Origin: CAWDDG01 sp963801065
GTDB taxonomy: Bacteria > Actinomycetota > Actinomycetes > Jiangellales > Jiangellaceae
Direction of reading: 5' to 3'
DNA length: 64,000 bases
Assembly (NCBI GenBank): GCA_963801065.1
Contig: CAWDDG010000003.1
Span: forward strand, 62,001-126,000
Every line of letters starts with the position of its first letter. Position 1 is the first letter of the stretch. The notes below the pieces were generated by a model that did not search any database, was not told the origin of the DNA, and saw only the letters and a program-made list of their open reading frames with translations. The translations under genes and the position numbers were made by a program. This document shows positions 56,370 to 64,000 of this stretch, one piece after another.

Positions 56370-57662
56370 GTGGCGCTGACCGGCCGCGCTGCGCTGCTCG
56401 CAGTGTGCGGCGCGGCCGTGGTCGGGCTGGCCGCGCCGTCGGCCGGTGGCGTCCTGGTGGTCACTGCGATCGTCGTCCTCCTCGTCGTCCTGGACGCCGC
56501 CCTGGCCGGGCCGGTCCGCTCGCTGCGGATGCACCGGACCGGCGACCAGACCGTCCGGCTGGGCGAGACCGCGCACGTCACCTTGCAGGTCCGGAACGAC
56601 GGGCGACGGGTCCGCGGCCGGCTCCGCGACGCGTGGCCGCCGTCGGCAGGCGCATCGTCCGAACGGGTGGCTCTCGACGTCGCGACCGGCGAGCGCCGCT
56701 GGGTCGAGGTCGTCCTGCGGCCGACCCGTCGTGGCGACCGGAAAGCCGACCGGGTCACGGTCCGCAGCATCGGCCCACTCGGACTGGCCGGCCGCCAGGG
56801 CTCGCACGCGGTGCCGTGGCGGCTTCGGGTTCTGCCGCCGTTCCACTCCCGCCGGCACCTGCCCTCCCGGCTGGCCCGGCTGCGGGAGCTGGACGGGCGC
56901 TCGGCGGTGCGGGTGCGTGGGGCCGGCACGGAGTTCGACTCGCTGCGGGAGTACGTCGTCGGCGACGACACCCGGTCCATCGACTGGCGGGCCACGGCGC
57001 GCGGCGGCGGCGTGGTCGTGCGGACGTGGCGGCCCGAGCGTGACCGGCACGTGCTCGTCGTCCTGGACACCGGCCGCACCTCGGCGGGCCGTGTCGGCGA
57101 CGCGCCACGGCTCGACGCCATGATGGACTCCGCACTACTGCTGGCCGCGCTCGCGACCCGGGCCGGCGATCGCGTCGACCTGCTGGCGTACGACCGCCGC
57201 GCCCGGGCCAGCGTGGAGCGCTCGTCGCCCACCGAGATCCTGCCAAGGCTGGTCGATGCCATGGCGAATCTCGAGCCCGAACTGCTGGAGACCGACCATC
57301 GTGCCCTCGCGGCCGAGGTGCTGCGCCGGGCCGGCCGCCACTCGTTCGTCGTGCTCCTGACCGGGCTCGACGCGGGCCCCATCGAGGAGGGACTCCTCCC
57401 TGTGCTCGGACAGCTCACGCACCGGCACACGGTGCTCGTCGCGGCCGTCGCGGACCCCCGGTTGGCCGAGATGGCCGCCGCGCGCGGCGACACCGAGGCC
57501 GTCTACGGGGCCGCCGCCGCCGAGCGCGACCGGGCCGGGCGGTCCCGGGTGTCGCGTCTGCTCGAGCGGCACGGCGCACACGTGGTCGACGCGCTCCCTG
57601 ACGATCTGCCGCCCGCGGTGGCCGACGCCTATCTGGCCCTGAAGGCCGCCGCCAAGCTCTGA
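56370..57662 (+). CDS. DUF58 (VWA-like) protein, start disturbed
   Basis: A 430-residue protein with two N-terminal helices (GRAALLAVCGAAVVGLAAPS; LVVTAIVVLLVVLDAALAG), a beta-rich domain (VRLGETAHVTLQVRNDGRRV), and the DUF58 motif GTEFDSLREYVVGDDTRSID, then WRATARGGGVVVRTWRPERD and a von Willebrand-like domain. It is the usual MoxR partner. ATG 56335, which overlaps the moxR stop as TGATG, would be the natural start but is out of frame by one missing base near 56340; the first in-frame start in this sequence is GTG 56370, without a ribosome binding site. Confidence 0.87.
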   Translation: MALTGRAALLAVCGAAVVGLAAPSAGGVLVVTAIVVLLVVLDAALAGPVRSLRMHRTGDQTVRLGETAHVTLQVRNDGRRVRGRLRDAWPPSAGASSERVALDVATGERRWVEVVLRPTRRGDRKADRVTVRSIGPLGLAGRQGSHAVPWRLRVLPPFHSRRHLPSRLARLRELDGRSAVRVRGAGTEFDSLREYVVGDDTRSIDWRATARGGGVVVRTWRPERDRHVLVVLDTGRTSAGRVGDAPRLDAMMDSALLLAALATRAGDRVDLLAYDRRARASVERSSPTEILPRLVDAMANLEPELLETDHRALAAEVLRRAGRHSFVVLLTGLDAGPIEEGLLPVLGQLTHRHTVLVAAVADPRLAEMAAARGDTEAVYGAAAAERDRAGRSRVSRLLERHGAHVVDALPDDLPPAVADAYLALKAAAKL

Positions 57663-57674
57663 GACGCCCCGGGA

Positions 57675-58676
57675 TCAGCCGGCGACCGGAAGGGCGTCGC
57701 CGCGGTCGGCGTCGCTCACGTCTCCGGTCTCGCCGGCCAGCGCCGCCCTTCGTCCGTACGTCCACACGTAGCCGAGGAACGCGGCCTCCGCGACCACACC
57801 GATCGCGATCCGCGCCCAGGTGGGCAACCCGGACGGCGTCACGAACGCCTCGATCACGCCGGACACCAGCAGGACGCCGGCCAGCCCGATGGCGATCCCG
57901 ACGGCGGCACGGCCCTGCTCGGCGACCGCCTCTCCGCGCGGCCGCGGGCCGGGATCGATCACCGTCCACCCCAGTCGCAGACCGGTGCCGGCGGCGACGA
58001 ACACGGCCGTGAGCTCGAGCAACCCGTGCGGAGTGATGAGCCCGAAGAAGACGTCCAGCCGCCCGTGCGCGGCCATCAGACCGGCCGACACGGCGACGTT
58101 GACCGCGTTGCCGAACAGGATGTAGAGCACCGGCAGCCCGAGGAACACCCCCAGCACGAGCGCCCCGGCGGCGACCCAGGCGTTGTTGGTCCACACCTGG
58201 GCCGCGAACGACCCGGCCGGGTTCGCCGAGTAGTAGTCCTCGAAGTCGTGCTCCACCAGCTGCCGGATCTCCTCCGGCGCGCCGATGCTGGCCTGGACCG
58301 AGGGCGTCGCGGCGACCCACCAGGCGACCAGCGTCGACACCGCCACGAACGCGAGTGCCGTGGGCACCCACCAGTACCTGGACCGGTACACCGCCGCCGG
58401 GAAGGCGGCGGTCACGAACCGCAGGAGGTCACCCCAACCGGGGTCCGGCGATCCGGCGATGGCCGTGCGGGCCCGCGACACGAGCCCGGACAGCCGGGCC
58501 AGCACCGCAGCGTCAGGGGCGGACGACCGGACCGCCGACAGATGGGTGGACGCCCTGCGGTAGAGCGTGACCAGCTCGTCGGCCTCCGGGCCGGACAGCC
58601 TGCCGCCCCGGCGCGCCAGAGTGTCCAGACGGTCCCATTCGTCGCGATGAGCGGCGACGAAGGCGTCGAGGTCCAC
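57675..58676 (-). CDS. Stage II sporulation protein M (SpoIIM) family membrane protein
   Basis: A 333-residue protein with a soluble helical N-terminus (VDLDAFVAAHRDEWDRLDTL, LVTLYRRASTHLSAVRSSA) and five or six membrane helices including SAGLMAAHGRLDVFFGLITP and HGLLELTAVFVAAGTGLRLG, the SpoIIM/DUF95 signature. In Bacillus SpoIIM helps septal peptidoglycan degradation; in non-sporulating actinobacteria it is part of this conserved MoxR/DUF58/RDD locus with unknown role. GTG 58676 is chosen for the conserved VDLDAFVAAH start. It lies head to head with the RDD gene, 19 bases apart. Confidence 0.9.
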   Translation of the reverse strand: MDLDAFVAAHRDEWDRLDTLARRGGRLSGPEADELVTLYRRASTHLSAVRSSAPDAAVLARLSGLVSRARTAIAGSPDPGWGDLLRFVTAAFPAAVYRSRYWWVPTALAFVAVSTLVAWWVAATPSVQASIGAPEEIRQLVEHDFEDYYSANPAGSFAAQVWTNNAWVAAGALVLGVFLGLPVLYILFGNAVNVAVSAGLMAAHGRLDVFFGLITPHGLLELTAVFVAAGTGLRLGWTVIDPGPRPRGEAVAEQGRAAVGIAIGLAGVLLVSGVIEAFVTPSGLPTWARIAIGVVAEAAFLGYVWTYGRRAALAGETGDVSDADRGDALPVAG

Positions 58677-58695
58677 GGCTGGCAGACTAACCAGC

Positions 58696-59625
58696 GTGAG
58701 CGAGCTGGTGACCGGGGAGGCAGTGCCGCTGGAGATGCGGCTGGCCAAACTCCCTTCGCGGGCGCTCGCCTTCTCGCTCGATCTGCTCGTGTTGCTGGCC
58801 GTCGGTGTACCGCTGTTCGCCGCGCTCGGTTTCCTGCTCCCGGCCGTCGACCCGGCGCTGGGGACGGCGGTCGCGCTGGTCTACGTGGTCGGCCTGCTCG
58901 TCGGCCTTCCGGTCCTGGTCGAGACGCTGACCAGGGGACGGTCACTGGGCAAGCTGGCCCTCGGCCTGCGGGTCGTGCGCGACGACGGCGGCCCGGTGCG
59001 GTTCCGGCATGCCCTGACCCGTGGGCCTGGCCGGCGTGTTCGCCGACTTCTACCTCACCCTCGGCGCAGGTGCCGTCATCTGCTCGCTGCTCAACGAGCG
59101 CGGCAAGCGGATCGGCGACATCCTGGCCGGGACTGTGGTCGTCCGCGAGCGCGCTCCACAGGCCGGCGCCGCAATGCCGGCCGTGCCTGCGCAGCTGGCC
59201 GCGTGGGCCACGGGCCTGGAGCTGTCCCGGCTCCCGGGCGACCTCGCGCTGGCCGCGCGCGGCTATCTGGCCCGCTACCCGCAGCTGTCGCCGCGGATCC
59301 GGGACGAGATGGGCGCCCAGTTGGCGACCGAGATGTCCCGGTTGGTCACGCCTCCGGCGCCGGCCGGCACGCCGGCGTGGGCCTACCTCGCGGCAGTACT
59401 CGGCGAGCGAGGTCGACGTGAGTCGCAGCGGCTCGCCCAGCTCGCGCAGGCGACCGTGACCCGCTCCGATCTTCCTGGAGTGGTCCAACCTCACCGCGCG
59501 CCCCAGCCGACCGCAGCGCACCCGTGGTGCCGGAGTACGAGCCGCTCGTCTCGCCCGCGGCGCCCGTGCCCGAACCGGGCGCGCAGCCGGACCCCGCCCC
59601 CGGCGGCTTCGCGCCGCCGGCATAG
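58696..59625 (+). pseudogene. RDD-family membrane protein, two frameshifts
   Basis: About 309 residues over the span. It starts MSELVTGEAVPLEMRLAKLP with the RDD region SRALAFSLDLLVLLAVGVPL and helices to LGKLALGLRVVRDDGGPVRF, where one extra base near 59023 shifts into GLAGVFADFYLTLGAGAVIC and LLNERGKRIGDILAGTVVVR. A soluble C-terminal half follows, and a second change near 59470 leads to a proline-rich end (PVVPEYEPLVSPAAPV) and TAG 59623-59625. The net frame is restored, so the gene is probably intact in life. It converges on ahcY with three bases between. Confidence 0.83.
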
Positions 59626-59628
59626 CGG

Positions 59629-61077
<1,449 letters not shown>

Positions 61078-61143
61078 CTCTCTTACCTCCCATGAGGGAC
61101 GGACAGGGATCGGACGGGACCTGACCATCAGGCCTCCACAGCA

Positions 61144-61207
61144 GCCGATCTCGGCGTGGTCGAGGAGCCGTTCCTCTCTCACGGCGATCGACCACGTCGT
61201 GATCGGC
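61144..61207 (-). ncRNA. Long stepped hairpin in the ahcY 5' leader
   Basis: Read on the minus strand: GCCGATC, 4x4 internal loop, CGTGGTCGA, 2x3 loop, GCCGT, a nine-base apical loop (GAGAGAGGA), then the three complementary arms ACGGC, TCGACCACG, GATCGGC. That is 21 perfect base pairs in three steps, 67 bases upstream of the ahcY start. A shorter hairpin (CCTGA-TGG-TCAGG at 61120-61132) lies between it and the gene. I cannot match it to the SAH, SAM-I, SAM-IV or other methionine-cycle riboswitch consensus. It could be a new leader element or a DNA operator. Confidence 0.6.
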
Positions 61208-61299
61208 TCAACGGCGACCACGGGTAGGTGACCCAAACCCCGGCACGGCCCGTCTGGGCCTGCGGCATCACCTGCGCCGGTTCCACCGGAAGTCTACGG

Positions 61300-61376
61300 C
61301 TGCGCGGGCGCTTCGCTGACGAATCCGACGAATGGAGGCCGCGCAGAGCCACTGTCCGTCGAGCTCGTCAGCGAAG
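61300..61376. repeat. Two interlocking inverted repeats
   Basis: CTGCGCGG (61300-61307) pairs with CCGCGCAG (61339-61346), and CTTCGCTGACGA (61311-61322) pairs perfectly with TCGTCAGCGAAG (61365-61376). The arms alternate, so both stems together would make a pseudoknot; separately they are alternative folds. The region is non-coding, 60 bases past the stop of the cation efflux gene and about 90 bases upstream of the ahcY leader hairpin. A terminator/attenuator role is possible. Confidence 0.55.
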
Positions 61377-61436
61377 GTGGGTCCACCGGCGCCCCGGTCC
61401 GCACGACGCCGTCGGTACTCGACCGCGAGCCTTGGG

Positions 61437-62414
61437 TCAGGTCGGCTCACCGGTCTGCGACGGTGGGGAAGCCCGATCGGGCGCGGGTCCGCGATAGATG
61501 TCGGGCTCGAGGTAGATGCTCGTCGCCTCGGGGGCGACGGCGCGAACGCGTCTCTCGGCGGCGTCGATCGCGTCGGCGATCTCGTCGCCGGTCTGGGTGG
61601 CGTCGACGCCGATCTTGGCCGCGACCAGCAGGTCCTCGGGGCCGACGTACAGCGTCCGCAGGTGGATCACCCGGCTCGCGCCGTCGGCGCTCAGGGCAGC
61701 GGCGATGGCGTCGACCTTCTCCTCCGACGCGCCCTCGCCGACCAGCAGGCTGGACATCTCGGTCGCGAGGATGGCAGCGATGATCACCAGCAGGACGCCG
61801 ATGCCAGCGGTGCCCGCGACGTCCCAGTACGGGTTGTCGGTCAGCAACGTCATCCCGACGCCGATCAGCGCCAGCCCCAGGCCGATCAGGGCGCCCAGGT
61901 CCTCCAGCAGGATGACCGGTAGCTCGGGCGCCTTGGCCCGCCGGACGAACTGGACCCACGACGTGCCGTGGCGGACCTTGTTCGACTCGATCACGGCGGT
62001 CCGGAGCGAGAAGCCCTCCATGAGGATCGCCGCGATCAGCACGGCGATCGGCACCCACCACCACTGGCTCTCGAGCAGCTCGTTCGGGTGCCCGTCGCGG
62101 GTTTCCTCGTACTTGTGGAACGCCTCGTAGAGCGCGAACAGGCCACCGACCGAGAAGAGCACGATCGAGACGATGAACGCGTAGACGTAGCGGACCCGGC
62201 CGTAGCCGAAGGGATGCTCTGGCGTCGCCTCGCGGGTGGCCCTGCGTCCGCCCACCAGGAGCAGGACCTGGTTGCCGGCATCGGCGACCGAGTGGACCGA
62301 CTCGGCGAGCATCGACGACGCCCCGGTCAGCAGCCATGCGATGAACTTCGTGATCGCGATGCCGGTGTTGGCGAGCAGGGCCGCGACGACCGCCCTGGTT
62401 CCGTGGCCAGCCAT
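61437..62414 (-). CDS. Cation diffusion facilitator family transporter
   Basis: A 325-residue CDF protein. Six membrane helices; the metal site of helix II is in AESVHSVADAGNQVLLLVGG (S-H-x3-D-x3-N pattern rather than HxxxD), and EHPFGYGRVRYVYAF is the conserved HPFGYGR motif. Helix V has LLEDLGALIGLGLALIGVG with E-D in place of the usual H/D pair, so metal choice may differ from Zn transporters. A cytoplasmic C-terminal domain with HLRTLYVGPEDLLVAAKI follows. It exports divalent metal with proton exchange. ATG 62414, 34 bases after manA, probably one operon. Confidence 0.92.
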   Translation of the reverse strand: MAGHGTRAVVAALLANTGIAITKFIAWLLTGASSMLAESVHSVADAGNQVLLLVGGRRATREATPEHPFGYGRVRYVYAFIVSIVLFSVGGLFALYEAFHKYEETRDGHPNELLESQWWWVPIAVLIAAILMEGFSLRTAVIESNKVRHGTSWVQFVRRAKAPELPVILLEDLGALIGLGLALIGVGMTLLTDNPYWDVAGTAGIGVLLVIIAAILATEMSSLLVGEGASEEKVDAIAAALSADGASRVIHLRTLYVGPEDLLVAAKIGVDATQTGDEIADAIDAAERRVRAVAPEATSIYLEPDIYRGPAPDRASPPSQTGEPT

Positions 62415-62448
62415 GCCGGGCTACCTTCCGCTCGGGATCGGGCGATGG

Positions 62449-63643
62449 TCATCCTGCCGTACTCGAACGCCCCTTGGCGGTCGTCACGACGAACGCTATC
62501 CCGGTGCCGAGCAGCGCAATCTGCTCACGCTCAGCCGGGACGAACACCGAAGCGCCCTTGGACAGCTCGGTGGTGCGCCCGTCGACGGTCAACCGGGCGC
62601 GACCCCCGGTGACCAGCACGATCCGAGGCTCCCTGCCCGCGAGCACGACGGGCCCCGGAGCCAGCCGGAGCCGGAGAAGCCGGAACTCCGCGACATCGGC
62701 CACCGCATACTCGTCGCCCGCCGATGTCCGGATCGGCGTCAGGCGAAGCTCGGGGGCCGGCTCGTAGACCAGGACGCGAAGCACCTCGGGCACGTCCACG
62801 TACTTCGGTGTGAGCCCGGCTCGCAGCGTGTTGTCGGAGCTGGCCTGGGCCTCGACGGCGGCGCCGCGCAGGTAGGCGTGTGGGGTTCCTGGAGGCACGA
62901 AGCACGCCTCGCCCGGGCGTAGGCGCACGGGTTCGAGTAGCAGCGCCAACAGGAGCCCGCGGTCGCCGGGATACAGCTGGGCGATCCGGGACATCGTCGC
63001 GAAGGGGTCGACGCTCGCCCGCTCGGCGCACGAGGCAGCCACCCGGTCGACGATCCCGGCGGACCGGTCCGGCTCGAGTCGAAGCACCCAGCGCACGACA
63101 TCGGCGATGCCGTGCGGCCCGGCCAGCGCGCCGATGGCGTCGTCGAGGCCTGGGACCCCGAGCTGCTCGAGCAACGCGGCCGCGTCGGCCGGGCCGCGGA
63201 ACCCCAGCAGGGCCTCGAAGTCCGAGAGGGCGACGACGAGCTCCGGCTTGTGGAAGGGGTCCCGATAGGACCGGTGCGGGCGCGTCCAGCGGCACGCCGG
63301 CCGCGTTCTCGGCGTCGTAGCCTGCCCGGGCCTGCCCTGCTGTCGGATGAGCCTGGATCGACAGCGGCCGCTCGACCGCCAGCACCTTGAGCAGAAAGGG
63401 CAGCCGCGGCCCGAACCGGGCGACGACCTCGTCGCCCAGCATGCGCGCAGGGTCCTCGTTGATCAGCTCGTCCAAGGGCACCGAGCCGGCGTCCGTCTGT
63501 GCGTGCGACGGCGCGCCGCCGTGGGCGCCGATCCAGAGCTCAGCCTGCGGTTCGCCGGTCGGGGCGACGCCGAGCAGCTCCGGGATCGCCGTGGTGGAGC
63601 CCCAGGCATAGGAGCGGACCTGGTTCTCGAGCAGGTACGTCAC
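62449..63643 (-). pseudogene. manA: Mannose-6-phosphate isomerase, class I, one frameshift
   Basis: Type I phosphomannose isomerase of about 397 residues when an extra base near 63277 is removed. It interconverts fructose-6-P and mannose-6-P for cell-wall mannose donors. Metal and active-site motifs: LPFLLKVLAVERPLSIQAHP (the QxH motif), AELWIGAHGGAPS, and after the break DPFHKPELVV (the family's HKPE) and PPGTPHAYLRGAAVEAQASS. The GTG 63643 start gives the standard N-terminus VTYLLENQVRSYAWGS. It follows a SIS-domain gene at the window end, a common actinobacterial pairing. The shift is likely a sequence error. Confidence 0.92.
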
Positions 63644-63767
63644 GTCGCCGAGCCTAGGGTTCGGCGGGTCCTTCACCAGGCCCGGGCGCGTGCTTCACCA
63701 GGCATGCAGAGGGTGTCACATCAGCCATGACGGTTTCATGTTCGCCGCGATCTTCGGGTGGGCCGGT

Positions 63768-63855
63768 TGGCACGCTCACCCGCTGCTGATGGCACGCTGG
63801 ACCGCTGCTCAACCGCCCGACTTGTCCCCGTATGTGGAGCGGTCCAGCGTGCCAT
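63768..63855. repeat. 22-bp tandem repeat with 18-bp inverted copy
   Basis: TGGCACGCT(CA/GG)CCGCTGCT-type units occur at 63768-63789 and 63790-63811 in direct tandem. The second begins the left arm ATGGCACGCTGGACCGCT (63789-63806), which has a perfect 18-base inverted copy at 63838-63855, leaving a 31-base loop. The whole gap 63644-63903 between the SIS gene and manA is otherwise empty of genes. It may be a terminator for the SIS gene or a small mobile repeat. Confidence 0.65.
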
Positions 63856-63903
63856 ACGCGCTTGGAGGGGGCGACACCAAGCCCGGATCCCGGCGCCGCG
63901 GCG

Positions 63904-64000
63904 CGTCAGGGGGCTGGCCGGCCGAGGCCCAGCGCCAGGTACGCCGCCGCGAACCGCCCCGTCGCGAGCAGCGCCGCGAACCGGCCGACGTCGGGCCCCT
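63904..64000 (-). CDS. C-terminus of a SIS-domain sugar isomerase-like protein
   Basis: Only the last 31 residues are in the window, with GPDVGRFAALLATGRFAAAY and LALGLG before the stop. This resembles the end of the bifunctional phosphoglucose/phosphomannose isomerase-like SIS proteins encoded next to manA in actinobacteria. The short length and location support it but do not prove it. The gene reads on into the missing flank. Confidence 0.5.

Noticed and set aside
61078..61236. A known SAH or SAM riboswitch upstream of ahcY, or an N-terminal extension of AhcY through the leader
   Set aside because: The leader structure does not match the consensus I remember for these classes, and the extension would lack a ribosome binding site and has no family support; it is kept as an unassigned structured leader.

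Overview
The window is 64 kb of very GC-rich DNA with dense, short-spaced genes, many GTG/TTG starts and many ATGA, GTGA or TGATG overlaps. Several blocks are typical of Actinomycetota: sigE / zinc anti-sigma / RseB-like / htrA / tatB / mrp; mtrA-mtrB-lpqB-comF-hpf; an Rv3235-family gene next to secA; and ahcY near manA. I read it as the chromosome of a non-mycobacterial high-GC actinobacterium (Frankiales/Geodermatophilales-like is a guess). I saw no rRNA, tRNA, CRISPR array, insertion sequence or prophage.

Layout. 1-8136: an amine and amino-acid module, with an aldehyde dehydrogenase and an ATP-grasp ligase on the minus strand, divergent from a copper amine oxidase, an APC permease, a tandem universal stress protein and a LysA-like decarboxylase. 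8144-18944: mixed metabolism and membrane genes (DUF2332, LtrA, CorA, YflT-like, acyl-CoA dehydrogenase, HNH nuclease, PlsC-like acyltransferase, CoA-ester lyase, lipoprotein, MgtE-N/CBS protein, DUF1003). 18966-22079: a TPP riboswitch and the ykoEDC-type ECF transporter. 22088-25020: glycosyltransferase, MarR regulator, Mrp ATPase. 25066-30019: the envelope-stress cluster tatB, htrA, rseB-like, anti-sigma, sigE (with two ECF-type promoters) and an O-methyltransferase. 30044-36002: a run of frameshifted genes (helical hypothetical, pruA, DUF6912, patatin, FedA-like membrane protein), a wax-ester-synthase fragment and a cupredoxin lipoprotein. 36143-43666: CpaE-like and SAF proteins, a BldC-like HTH protein, a LysM protein, an Rv3235 protein and SecA. 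43809-52013: GNAT, YcaQ-like, HPF, ComF, LpqB, MtrB, MtrA. 52171-59625: a coupled envelope cluster (proline-rich membrane protein, DUF4129, DUF4350, MoxR, DUF58), then SpoIIM and RDD. 59629-64000: AhcY with a long structured leader, a cation efflux protein, ManA and the end of a SIS-domain protein.

Two things stand out. First, at least 13 otherwise intact genes carry single-base frameshifts, and most are one-base insertions; this looks like a sequence-quality problem rather than biology, so those genes are probably intact in the organism. Second, several non-coding elements are unusual: an 83-bp repeat present twice, each copy overlapping the stop codon of an unrelated gene and carrying a large palindrome; a 21-bp stepped hairpin upstream of ahcY; and repeat/inverted-repeat structures at 61300-61376 and 63768-63855.
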